Source: Coniochaeta sp. PMI_546 (lineage: Eukaryota > Ascomycota > Sordariomycetes > Coniochaetales > Coniochaetaceae). Taken from it: 64,000 bases of DNA. The notes beneath the pieces were generated by a model, which was given only the letters and a program-made list of their open reading frames with translations, was not told where the DNA came from and made no database searches. The stretch lies in contig MU271144.1 in assembly GCA_021432605.1 (NCBI GenBank), forward strand, positions 1,422,606 to 1,486,605. The letters are read 5' to 3'. Shown piece by piece: positions 22,540 through 32,888 of this stretch (within the stretch, counting starts at the first letter, position 1; each line of letters starts with the position of its first letter). Position numbers and translations under genes: made by a program.

Positions 22540-24696
22540 TCACCGCCAGTTCCCCTGACTAAGAGAAAGCAAGCCGGCGACAGCGTCGACGTCGCCCTTC
22601 TTGCTGGGACTGACCTCACCGCGCATGAAGCGCTCGACCTCGTCGTCGACGACGATGGCGCCGCCGCCCCGGTTCTCCTTCCCGGCACTGCGGGGCGAGG
22701 CGTCCTCGAAGATCTCCAGCTGGGCCTGGGCCTGGGCCGGCCCCTTTCCGGCGCGGTGCCTGTTGGCAACGGGCGCCGTGCTTGCCCTGTTGCCGAATAG
22801 AGAGTGCCGCTGTTCTTGGAGGATGCGGCTGCCGGGGCCTGTGCGGCGAGAGTTCTGGCTCTGCTTCTGGAGCGAGGAGGACGGTAGCGGTCGCCTTTTG
22901 CCCGGTGATGGGGCCGAGGAGGCATTATGCGGCGAGTTGAAGCGGTAGTGCGGGTTTCCTTCTTCGTCGGGGCTCCAGTTCTCCTTGTCCGAGTCGTTGC
23001 CGGACGGTGAGACCAGGACGGAGATTTTGGCCTTGTCTTGGATGATATCGATTTCGACCGCCTCCTTCGCACCGACGTTGGGCTGCCCGGATTTCTTCTG
23101 TCCGTCGTAGCTGGTCTGCAGTCTCGCCACACTGGTCGAGGCACGGGCGAGCTTTGGCTTCTTCGCCGCTCCTGTCCGCGGCGGTGCCTTGCTCATGGCC
23201 GCGTTCCGCTTGGCGCTGCTGCTTGACTGCAAGGGGCTCAGGCCCGAGGCCACGGCGCCGCTTGAGGAGGTTGATCTGAGGAGACTGATGGCAGCGATGG
23301 CCGAGCCGTTGCTCTCATGCTTGGCTTGTGCTATCAGGGGGTCTTCCTGGCTATCGACCTCGCAGGCAAACTGCCATGCGTGCACGTCCCGTGATCGGCC
23401 TCTAGTGAGGCGTGGAGGCAGGGCTCCTGAGTTGGTAGCGGGTAGTGAGTTGGTGAGGCTGGAGATTGGGGGGAGAGTGATTGTGTCATTTGCACTGTGG
23501 CTACGGTGGAAACTGGGTCGCCGGACAGGAGGCAGTGCCGCGAGAGCTTCGCCCGATGGGCGAGGTGGTGGTAGATGAGGAGGCGTCGTTGACTCAATAA
23601 CCTGAGCTTTACCTTCGAGAGAAAGTGACAGACGGAACTGCGACGATTGGGAGTTAGGTGCGGGAAGGACTGGCGCCGCGGGAGTGGATGAAGAACATGT
23701 TGAAAGTGAGAATGGTTCCAGCCTAGAGTGCGTTAGCTGGAGCATAGCAAGGAATGGACCTGGGTTTGGAGCTTCATACTTGGTCGATTCATCACCAGTT
23801 CGGTGTCCAAGAGTCGAGGGCGTTGAGAAGGAGCTTCCGGTGTTCCAACGGTTCGAGAGGTACCCGACAGCGCCGGGGAAAGATCGCGACAACTGAAAGC
23901 TGTCATCTGTGGTGTCCACATCCTGAGACGAGCCCGTTGCCGACACGTTCGGGGAGTGGTTCGGTCGATCAGCGCTTGCTTTATCATGCCTCTGTCCATC
24001 ATTGGCATCTGTGTCGAGGCTGAAGACACCGGGGTCCGAGCGCGCAGGCGAGCTTGGACGAGGCGCGTTAAATGAGTGCCCTTGGTTTGGCGAGCGATCG
24101 GTAGAGCTGGAGTTGGGAGAGGTATTGTAGGGAGCAGCGGGATCCGAGGAGAGAATCTGCATGCCACCATATCTGAGGGCGGCTATTTCCTGCGGTGACA
24201 GTGGACGCGACTTGCGCCTGTCGTTCTGCCGTCGGTTCTGGAACCAAATCTAAGGGACGCGTGTTAGCAATTTGATGCTTACGGAAGGAAGGAGTATCCT
24301 GCAGCCGTGACTGACCTGTACTTCCTTCTCGTTGAGCGAGACGCGCTTTACGATATCGAGACGCGCCGCCTTGTCGGGTTTCGGGTTGGCATGGTAGGCA
24401 GCTTCGAGTACGGACTTGTCCTTTGCTCTGCAAGTTATATGTTAGCATGTAAGGCGAGCAATTGAAGACCAGGCACGGATCACATACGCGGTCCGTTTCC
24501 TCTTGCCCTTCGGGTGCCGCTCCAGATCTAGCGGGCTGCTAGACTGGTCCAGGGCCTGCGATGACGAGGAGTGTTCTTGAGACGAGGGTTCTTGGGACGC
24601 AGGGGCACTGCTGCTCTGGGGAGTGGTGTGTTCGGCGGTCACATGCTGGTGTTTTGGGGAGGAAGGGGACGCAGGAGGTGAAGCGTGTTTGTCCAT
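22540..24696 (-). CDS. Homeodomain transcription factor (Yox1/Yhp1-like)
   Basis: Nuclear DNA-binding regulator. Exons 24696-24488, 24427-24316 and 24249-22540 give 676 residues. The homeodomain lies at about residues 62-125: KGKRKRTAAKDKSVLEAAY, then NPKPDKAARLDIVKRVSL, NEKEVQ and the recognition helix IWFQNRRQNDRRKSR. Both introns fall inside it. Downstream SPQEIAALRYGGMQIL is a strongly conserved fungal extension. The remaining ~500 residues are Ser/Pro-rich, with GNDSDKENWSPDEEGNPHYR and the end LLSLSQGNWR, blocks I recognise from Yox1-like factors and the Neurospora kal-1 type. Yeast relatives repress cell-cycle genes; the target here is unknown. Confidence 0.92.
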
Positions 24697-25541
24697 GTTG
24701 TCGAGGTGGTGGTGTCGAGGTAGAGAGAGTTAAGGAAAACAGGAGTCACTCAAGTCAACAACAACAACAATGCATGACATATGGAGAAGCGAGTGAGGAG
24801 AGGAGGAGGACTCTGGAGCACGGAGAAGGATCAAGTGGTTCCAGGAGGTCTAAAAGCCTTTGGACACACGAACGCGTAAGGTGTACAGTAAGGTAGTAGT
24901 CGAGAGTGGCTGGTATCGAAAGGACTGATGGAGGGGATCCGGGACTGGGAAGAAGCGGTATTATGTAAATGGACTGGAGCCGCGAGCGTGTATTGTGGTG
25001 GAGTTGCAGCTACACGCTTCAACCCCCCTGTCCGCGTCTCTGGAAGCTCCACCCAATCACGCAACGCGTTTCCGAGCTCGACTTCCCGATCGGGGAGGAA
25101 GCGGGGAGGAAGCGGGTAGCAGATCCATTTGACCCATTTGACCCATTCAATCTTCACATAGCCAAACCTAACCCTCGAGAACGTGCATCTATCTAATTTG
25201 GATGCAGCGTGAATTGATCCAAGACGCGGTCGCGAAAGCAATTTTCTCAAATTCTCTTCGGCATCTACCAAGATTGCGAAAGTGTGTTTCAGCAACTGGT
25301 AGCCGGTACTCTTAGACTTGTAGACTGAGTGCCAGTTGACAACAAATCCGACCTTGTTCTTTCTTTGCAACAATACAACGCCAAGGGGGGGTATCTAGTC
25401 TCTTCTCTCTTCTCTCTTCTCTCTTCTCTCTTCTCTCTTCTCTCTTGTATCTCGTATCCGGTATCCCGTCATCATCCTTCTCCAGAGCAACTTTCCAACC
25501 TTCAGTTACTGCAGCAGACACTAGGCCGCCCGAGGTACTGC
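24697..25541. other. Upstream region of the homeodomain gene
   Basis: 845 bp between two minus-strand genes. Contains the homeodomain gene promoter and a heptamer microsatellite close to the end of the GRF gene (separate entry). A repeated TTTGACCCATTTGACCCATT is seen near 25128-25148. No ORF supported. Confidence 0.5.
25401..25446. repeat. Microsatellite, heptamer TCTTCTC x ~6.6
   Basis: Perfect tandem copies of TCTTCTC from 25401 to 25446, immediately followed by TTGTATC. It lies about 95 bp beyond the stop codon of the GRF gene, inside its likely 3' UTR, where the transcript would be read as GA-rich. Confidence 0.95.
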
Positions 25542-26847
25542 TCAACTCATATCCTTGACCAAGCCCGCAAGAGTCTTAATCCGCTCTCGGTCCGCACCCC
25601 TCTCTTTCTCCAGCTGTGCTACCCTCGCCTGCAGCTCGGCAATCCTGGCGTCCCTCGCCTGCACGGCCGACCTGACCATGTCGCGTCCGCGCTCGACGCC
25701 CTTCATGCGTAATGCATAGTTGTTCAGTTTCCGGCGCACGCTTTGCACGACATCGTCGTCTAGTATCGACACCCCGCCGCCCAACAGAGCCATGACCTCT
25801 TCCGTGATAGGGTAGTCGTCCGCCCCTGCTCCGCCAGCGCTAGACTCCGGCGGTCGCTGCCGGGCGGTGCTGCTGCTATTGCTGCTGTCTCCCGTCTGCA
25901 TCGGCGAAGGTGTCGCCGGAGCTTCCATCTTCTGCCTCTTTGCATCGAGCTCGCGCTGTTCCGTCGCGATAAGCAGACTATTCCGGCCAACGGTATTGCC
26001 TGTATGAGGCGTTGCCAGGCCGTTGAGCACATCGTGTGTCCTCGGCGCGGTAGGTGTAGTAAACTGTCCGGCCTGCTGATAATCCCTCCCCCTCAGCGAA
26101 AGCTGCTTCGGCACCGCACTCTCGGCCAGCGCCACCATCTCCCGCTCCTCGTCCGAGTTCAAGTCACCTGCGATGCCGCCGCCGAACTCGTCCTCGTCGC
26201 TATCATCAACAAACAATCCTCGTTTCCGTTTCGCCGACGGTCTAGTCTCCGACAATCCACTGCCGTCCTCGTTCTCAACCTTGATCTGCTTGTTGTCCGC
26301 AGTCCTCATTGAATCCATATTATCCCCAGTCGAACCGCTCGGCAAGGTAAAGCTGCCGCTGCCCGCAAACCCCGGACCGCTCGCTCGCTGCGACGCATAC
26401 GACAATGTAAGCGACGGCGGCAGCGGTGGCGACGAGGGGCCAATGTGTGTCTGAATCATCGACATGTCCTTCTCCTTCCCTCCATTGAGCAAGTACTCCT
26501 TCTCACGCGCCTGCGCGGCATCTTCGAACAGGAAGAAGCCGCACTGCTCCTTTCTGTCCTTCTGGCAGGTGTAGAACCACCTCCCGTTGTTCTTGCCCTT
26601 CTTCTTGGTTTGCAGGTGGATGGCGGGCAGTCGGGGTTCGCAGTCACCTGTGTAGCGGGGCGATTAGGTTAGAGACACATTTGATGATGGGATGGATCAT
26701 GCAGCTGTCGGTGCTGCCGCCGGAGCAAATTGACGTACAGAACCATTGGCCGTTCTCGAATAGGCCCTTGCGAGGCTCTCTGCTCGATGACCCCGGCGCG
26801 GAGCGTCCTCCGCCCTTCCGGCCACCTTTGCGAGGAGTTGTAAACAT
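25542..26847 (-). CDS. GRF-type zinc-finger protein
   Basis: Two exons, 26847-26739 and 26647-25542, 404 residues. The N-terminus is basic (RKGGRKGGGR). The GRF finger spans about residues 28-80: GLFENGQWFCDCEP, LPAIHLQTKKKGKNNGRWFY, TCQK and EQCGFFLFEDAAQA. These supply the Cys/His set and the Gly-Arg-x-Phe/Tyr core. GRF fingers bind single-stranded DNA or RNA in proteins such as topoisomerase III and NEIL3. The middle is disordered with a basic SAKRKRG and acidic DDSDEDEFGG (possible nuclear signal). The last ~60 residues form a coiled coil (ARIAELQARVAQLEKERGAD). No catalytic domain is present, so it is a GRF-only protein; its role is unknown. Confidence 0.88.
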
Positions 26848-27382
26848 GGGTAGGGTCGAGCTATGTCAATCGCAGATGTGTGGTGGAAATGTTCTTCGGT
26901 TGCAACGCGTCCATCCGCATGGCTGTGGTTCTACTATGTTCGTAAGCCGTGCAGTGGTGATGGTGTTTGGTCGTTTATTTGAAGAGGTTGGTGTTTAGGA
27001 CATGCGGCTTTCCACCTGCAGCACGGCAACCCCACGTTAAAAGAGGCCAGCTGCATCCCTGTCACTCACGTCACTCCGGATCCGATCTAGCAAACCCCAG
27101 GTGTCACCTATGGGGCGTTTCCCTAGCTGATCTTCACTAGATTCCAGAGCATGCTCGCCAGATTTGCTAACAATGCCCAGTGCATCATGTCCTTGATTCA
27201 ACTACTCGTCTAATCAAAGGTTCTAACATCATACAGATACAGGTAGGGAGGCATTTTACATATCAAAGCAAACACGCTTCAACGAAAGAAAAAAAAAAGG
27301 GGTATAAGACAACCAGCAAGAAACAACACCACCCCCCAAGACATCTCAAACACACGGGCGCAAGCCGCATGCAAATCAATCC
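26848..27382. other. Intergenic stretch between GRF and ELMO genes
   Basis: 535 bp: GRF-gene promoter side and ELMO-gene 3' end. An A-rich run (GAAAGAAAAAAAAAAGG) stands near 27283-27300. Nothing else seen. Confidence 0.5.
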
Positions 27383-29707
27383 TCAAACCTCGTAGTAGTA
27401 GTCATCATCCAACCCTTCCCGACTGGGCACCACCCCGGCACCGGGCGCGGGACCCGAGTAGACGGCCTCGAGCCGCACGTTGAGCAGCCGAATCTTGAGC
27501 CCGTACTCGCTCACCAGCGACACGAGCTTGTTGGTCTCGGCCGTGATGGGAGCCTGGTTCAGGAGCATGAGCAGCCCGTCCAGCCACTCGGACGCCAGGC
27601 TGTGGTTGAGCGGGAACAGCGTCAGTATCGGCTCCTCTTTCGGATCGCTGTCGCCGGTCTTGCCGCCGTTCCCCCCGCCGCCGTTCCCGTTCCCGTTCCC
27701 GTTCCTTTGCGCCTCTTCCGGGTCGACGTAGCTGTAGATGGTGATCTTGGTTGTTGGTCTGGTCGCTGTGCTGGGAACGACGGCGCCCCCACCCCGGTGG
27801 TCTTTTAGGATCGTCGACGTGCTGGTCGCTATACTCTGCGTCTCGGCCTCCATACCGTTTGGCGCAGACACGTTCGACACGACCGAGCTGATGGTGCCCA
27901 GGTCGACCTTCTCCGTCAGCGCGTCCAGGCCCGGGTCGTGCGCCAGCTGCTGCGCGAAGTCGGCGTAGTGCAGGTACCGCCGGTTGTGCGACAGCTTCGC
28001 GAACCGCCACGGCTGGTACAGCCGACGTTTGGTGTTGTAGCTGTCCTGCCGTCCGTGCTGTTTCGGCACCGGCTTGGAGAACCACGAGCCCTGCAGCAGA
28101 CAGCGGATGCGCTGCTCCTTGACGAACTGCAACGCCTCGTGCCTGAGCTCCTCGCGCACCTGGTAGAGATGCAGGCCCCACTGGTCCTCGAACGAGAGCT
28201 CGAGCAGCTCCATCTGCAGCTCCCGGAGCCGCCCGCAGTCGTACTCCTGCAGGTCTTCTTCCACCTCGAGCACGTCCTTGGTCCGGCTCGCCTGCCCGAC
28301 TACTTGCTCGATGAGGATGCGGACCAGCTCCGCCACCTTCTCGAAATCGTCCCGCTGGGCTCCTGTCGCCTTCCACATGCGGAAGAAGCCGTGCAGTCCG
28401 GCCGTGTGTAACCGTGACCACTGAAGCAGCAGAGGACGGAACAGCTTGTCGTTGTTCTTGATGTTGTCCAACGCCTGGTAGCCCCGTGCGTCCTCGAGGT
28501 CCGTCTTATCCACCTCAAAGTGCTCGTAGAGGATCATCGTCACGGCAAGACTGGCCCTCGCAACCGGACACCTCTCAGCCAGCGGCCGACTCGACTGCTC
28601 GAGTAGCAGCTTCTGGAAGCCGTCCTCGTTCTTCCTCACGTAGTCCGTCAGATCCATCATGCCCAGGAACCCCGCCATGTCAAACTCGGTCGCCGGCGAC
28701 TCGGTCTCGAACCCCAACCTCCTCCACTTCTCCGGGTTGTGTCTCCTGCTCCCCTTCTTCCCCGCATCGGCAGCTTCCTCGGCAGCAACCCTCGCGACAC
28801 CATTAGGCAGGTACCTGTCCGGCGCACTGGCGAGATGCAGCCCCTTCAACGCGCGCCGGTGCTCGGGCCTCTCGAGATCGACCCTAACTTCCCGCCACTT
28901 CCTCAGCAGCACCTTCGTAAGGCCCTGGAACTCCAGCAGCGGATGCGCGAGGTCCTGCAGCGCCGAGCTCTGCATGAGGTTGTACACCGCTTTTATCAAC
29001 CCCAGATCCTGCAACCGCTTGATAAACTTGGACCACTCCTCCCCGGCCGCCGCGCTGGCGCCCTTGGTGCCCGCGATGCCGCCCACGCCGCCCATTCCTG
29101 CCCCGCTGTTCCCGTCGGAAGCCGACACGGCATCCCTGATGAGCGCGTTGATCAGCATCAGGGCGTTGGCGCACAGGGCGTGGTCGGCGCTCTGCAGCTG
29201 CTGGATGACGAGCTCGAAGAACTGCGGGTAGACGGCCACGGCGGGCTTGAGGGCGCGGAAGCCGAACATGCCCGGCGAGCGCACGGCGGCGCCCATGCCC
29301 GGGCCGACCCGGCCGGGGGGCGCGGCGGTGGCGGGGCTGCTCTGCGAGTGGCCGACCAGGGCGACCAGTATGCTCATAGCGCCGCGCAGGATGTTGACCA
29401 GCGGCACCGTGACGACGAGCTCGACGACGCGCTCCACGAGGTCGCCTGCCGCGGCGCCCTCGAAGACGTCCCAGCCCATGTCGACTTCGAGGAGGCGGGC
29501 GAGACTCTGCAGGGCGTAGGCGAGGGTGTTGCCGCCGGTGGTCATGATGAGCCTGCGCAGGATGACGAGGCCGCCCGAGGCGATGAAGACGTCGGCGAAG
29601 GCGGGGTCGTTGATGGAGGACTGCAGTTTGAAGACGGCCATCTTGCGCGAGGCGTCCTCGTCGCTGGCCAGGCGCGAGAGGAGGGCGGGAATGTCTGCTT
29701 GGTCCAT
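27383..29707 (-). CDS. ELMO/CED-12 family protein (Lmo1-like)
   Basis: Regulatory partner of DOCK-type exchange factors for Rho/Rac GTPases; the yeast counterpart Lmo1 works with Dck1. Intronless, 774 residues. Residues 1-130 form an armadillo-like N-terminus (DIPALLSRLASDEDASRKMA, PAFADVFIASGGLVILRRL). The ELMO domain lies at about 330-520 (DMAGFLGMMDLTDYVRKNED, DNIKNNDKLFRPLLLQWSRL). A PH-like C-terminal part follows (QRIRCLLQGSWFSKP, RFAKLSHNRRYLHYADF), interrupted by an Asn/Gly run (GNGNGNGGGGNGG). The end carries a short Pro-rich/acidic tail (DDDYYYEV). The start is the first ATG of the frame. Confidence 0.88.
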   Translation of the reverse strand: MDQADIPALLSRLASDEDASRKMAVFKLQSSINDPAFADVFIASGGLVILRRLIMTTGGNTLAYALQSLARLLEVDMGWDVFEGAAAGDLVERVVELVVTVPLVNILRGAMSILVALVGHSQSSPATAAPPGRVGPGMGAAVRSPGMFGFRALKPAVAVYPQFFELVIQQLQSADHALCANALMLINALIRDAVSASDGNSGAGMGGVGGIAGTKGASAAAGEEWSKFIKRLQDLGLIKAVYNLMQSSALQDLAHPLLEFQGLTKVLLRKWREVRVDLERPEHRRALKGLHLASAPDRYLPNGVARVAAEEAADAGKKGSRRHNPEKWRRLGFETESPATEFDMAGFLGMMDLTDYVRKNEDGFQKLLLEQSSRPLAERCPVARASLAVTMILYEHFEVDKTDLEDARGYQALDNIKNNDKLFRPLLLQWSRLHTAGLHGFFRMWKATGAQRDDFEKVAELVRILIEQVVGQASRTKDVLEVEEDLQEYDCGRLRELQMELLELSFEDQWGLHLYQVREELRHEALQFVKEQRIRCLLQGSWFSKPVPKQHGRQDSYNTKRRLYQPWRFAKLSHNRRYLHYADFAQQLAHDPGLDALTEKVDLGTISSVVSNVSAPNGMEAETQSIATSTSTILKDHRGGGAVVPSTATRPTTKITIYSYVDPEEAQRNGNGNGNGGGGNGGKTGDSDPKEEPILTLFPLNHSLASEWLDGLLMLLNQAPITAETNKLVSLVSEYGLKIRLLNVRLEAVYSGPAPGAGVVPSREGLDDDYYYEV

Positions 29708-30834
29708 GATGTCTAGAGCGGAGGGGGGGGGGTAAAGTCTCGCTGCTGTTGGTGTTGGAGAAGTAAGGCCGAGGTGGTGGCCGGGGGAGGAGGGTTTAGA
29801 GGAGGAGGGTGCGGTGAGTTTGGTCGGAGGTGATTAGGACATGAGTCGATGAGTTGGTGAAGTGTCGCGAACAAGCTCGATCGATAGTAGGCGTGTCGGC
29901 AGAGCAGGGCCAATTCGGAACTAGGTCGCGTGGTAGAAATGGTAGATCGAGCTGGAGGGAATCCGAATTGACGAGCTGCTTGTGATAAGAAATCATCTGG
30001 CAGACAAAATCCGAGATCTGGCTGGCCGCAAAAGGGGACGAATGGCGCACGGATGATGGGATTGCTGGGATTGCGACCAGAGCGGGAAAGGCGCTGGCTG
30101 CTTGCTTGTGCCGCTGCGTGTGGGTGACCAGTGGGAGTGTTTACTTGGTGCAAGGATGCTGGGCAACGGGCAGCTACTACCCCGCTAAACCAAATGGGTT
30201 ACTTCTAAGGTAGATAGCTGCTCAGCATCACTGATCATCTATTTCTCTGGACTGATGCTCGCTCGTCACCCTACCACGCAGGACAAGCCATACATACAGG
30301 ATGTCTTGCAATGAAAGTATATATAAGCGTTCTATTAGAACCAGAAAAATGAGACAACGCGGGGAGTAACCCGGGGTACATGTGGCATCACATTCCAGTC
30401 GAGATGTCGAAATGTCAAGATGCCGATGGTGGCACACTATACGCGTGTACTATGCTGTCCGATTAGATGACTCGCAGACTCGTTCCAACTGCTGGTCTTC
30501 ACATTGTGTGCCACCTGTTGTTCTACAGTCCTGTGTAGGATGCAGCTCCCTTACGGTGTCAGAATGTCATGCCTCTCTTAGAGCTACCGGGTGCTGACAG
30601 GACGGCCAAGAACCCAAGTTCATACTCTATACTTGTTCGCGAGGTGGTTTTCATACTGTACAGTTGCACTTTTGTGATCCTTACTTCTGCTGACAGGAGG
30701 AGCAACCTGAGCAAGCTCTCTCACAGTTTGCCCTTCATTGTTATTATCATGGCCTCCAGTAGGTATTGCTCGGTATCAACATCAACCCATCCCCTCTAGC
30801 CACCAACACACCACAACCCATCCACACGCCCGCT
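29708..30834. other. Intergenic region, ELMO promoter and SurE 3' end
   Basis: 1.1 kb between two minus-strand genes. The first 500 bases are GA-rich on the plus strand, so the ELMO-gene leader is CT-rich. A TATATATAAG stands at 30318-30327 on the plus strand, without a supported gene downstream of it. Confidence 0.5.
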
Positions 30835-31962
30835 CTAAGACGAGCACCCAGTAATCTTCTTAAACCTCTGCATCAGACCCTTGGTAAACCCGTTCGTCGG
30901 CGCCGAGTAGTCCGTAATATACAGACTCATCGACACCTTGCCGCTGGCCACCACAAACGTCTCGTCCGGCAGCGTACAGTCACCACTCAGACACACATTC
31001 GCCCCCGCCGCCAGCGGCCTGATGTTGCCCCACGTAAACGTCCCCGGCACGCTGCCCGGCTGCGCCACGTCCACCTCGGAGTTGCCCGTCATGCGCGTCT
31101 GCACGACGGGCAGCGACGACCAGTTGGCCGTCAGCGGCGGGAAGTTGACGTTCAGCCCGTAGCCCAGGGGGAGGATGGGGGCGCCGGCGGCGGCGCTGTC
31201 GATGACGCCCTGCACGACCTTTGCCGACAGCGCGGCGACCAGGTGCGCCGGGTGCGAGGTGCTGTTGACGTCCTTGTAGTTGACGGCCTTGTTGCTTCCC
31301 GAGATGGCGATGGCCGGGATCCCGCGCGCGGTGGCCGAGTAGCTGTTGTTGAGTTCTTGTTTAGCAAAAGAGAGAGTCTAAGGGGTGAAGACGGGAGGAG
31401 AGTTGAGGGGAGGGGGGGTATACATACGCGGCACCAGCAGTACCCGACAGAGTCCAGACAAAGTTGCCCAGATTGGTCCCGTAGTTCGGTCCCGTCACCA
31501 CCAGATCGGGCGTGCTGAAGTTGGCAAAGTTGGGCAGCACGTAGTCGAGTGCCACAAAGGTACACGCCGCCGGAGTGCCGTTGTAGTACCAGATGTGGCT
31601 GTCGATCGGGTCCGGTCCGACCGAGGGCGCTCCGGCGGGGATCAGGTCGTACTGCGAGTTGGCCGTCAGGTTGGCCCGGTCCGTGAACTCGGAGCTGCCG
31701 CCCTTGCCGCTCTGCTGGGTCGCTGGCGCGACGATCCAGACTATTTTGTCAGGCAAGAGTTGTCAGCTTGGGTTCTTCTAGGACGTCAGTCGGGTCTTGC
31801 GCGACAACACATACCGTTATGGCCATTCGCCTTCAGCAGCTTGTACAGCTCGCGCAAGTTGCCCGACCCGAAGCCGTCATCGTTGTTCATCAGGATGTTC
31901 AGGCCATTGCTGTAGCCGGAGAGCGCCAATGCGCTGGCTGCGATGAGCGACAAGTACCTCAT
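30835..31962 (-). CDS. Secreted SurE-type phosphatase/nucleotidase
   Basis: Exons 31962-31815, 31740-31428 and 31342-30835 give 322 residues. Residues 1-20 are a signal peptide (RYLSLIAASALALSG). The mature part opens with NILMNNDDGFGSGNLRELY, the SurE metal-binding Asp-Asp motif. The other SurE blocks follow: VWIVAPATQQSGKGGS, DLVVTGPNYGTNLG (metal/phosphate loop; bacterial SurE has SGxNxGxN) and GIPAIAISGS. Several Asn-x-Ser/Thr sites (ANLT, NSTS, NWSS) fit the secretory route. Bacterial SurE is a cytosolic 5'/3'-nucleotidase; fungal secreted members are usually annotated as acid phosphatases. Substrate unknown. Confidence 0.9.
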
Positions 31963-32888
31963 TGTCAGGGCTGGCCGTATGATTCTGACCTGTCTTGCGA
32001 ACAACGATCAATGGCAAGGAATCGTCACGGCGGAGAGGAGAAGACAGGTCGGGAACGCGTGAGCTTTCCATCATGGGCGACACGGCGAAAAGAGCGTCTT
32101 CTTATTACATTCGCTCTATTCCTCTCCGACGTAGCACTCTGGGATACCAAGGGCAATACCCGGTACCCAAATCCCCGGTATCTGCTGCATACCTACCAAC
32201 ACTCCTTCCTGAACAGACATGGCACAGGAACCGGTTCTTGAACTGCGTCCGCTTGTGGAGAGTCTGATAAGCTTCCGCCAGGGGTGAGAGGACGGGCGGC
32301 CAGTATTGCCAAGCAACAGATCGACCGCTGCTAGGCCGAATGCGGCAGCTTGTCGTGTGCGCGGTTGAATCCTCTCCTACATACCATGTCATGTACTCGA
32401 TATTATTATTGTGTTCCTTCAAGCGGCCGTCGGAGTACTTTCTGGATCGGAGATGCCCGTCGCATCGACTTCGTGTTTACACACTGCCTCGGTGACTACC
32501 GTTGGTGCTGTGATGTACAGGGGCGAACAATTCCTTCCGGTAGCTGCCAGCTATCTGTGTGTCACTTCAGGTATGGCAGATTTGACAGCATTTTGATTCG
32601 CCATAGTCATGTATACACAAAGTGAATTCCCAAGCTCCCCAAGAGTTGTACACGTCCTCCGCAGCTCTCTAAAGCTGGATGGACTGCTGCTCTCTCTCTC
32701 TATCATGCCTCAAAATAAATGTCCCCTCCTCACTTATTCTTCCCCCCCATTCTCGACTTTCCACATCTCGAGTGTTCGACGACTGGTCAACCGACACCGC
32801 ATAAAAGGGTATTCATTGATCGCCGGGCTCATATTAACCACCAGTCATCTCCGCTTTGACATACACGCCTCCCGCTCCGCAGTTTGCT
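31963..32888. other. Intergenic region between SurE and SDH1 genes
   Basis: 926 bp: SurE promoter and SDH1 3' end. A short CT run (TCTCTCTCTCT) lies near 32692-32702. No gene supported. Confidence 0.5.

Noticed and set aside
23710-23760. A 37-nt intron-like stretch in the homeodomain gene (GTCCAT ... GCTAAC ... TCTAG)
   Set aside because: Shorter than any intron in the window and its removal would shift the frame; the open frame through it is continuous.
28739-29716. 325-codon ORF opposite the ELMO gene, and similar long ORFs opposite SDH1 (33553-34296), SurE (30766-31518) and RRD2 (14417-14851)
   Set aside because: They lie fully antisense to well-supported genes, match no family, and have the Arg/Gly/Val/His-rich make-up produced by reading GC-rich codons backwards.
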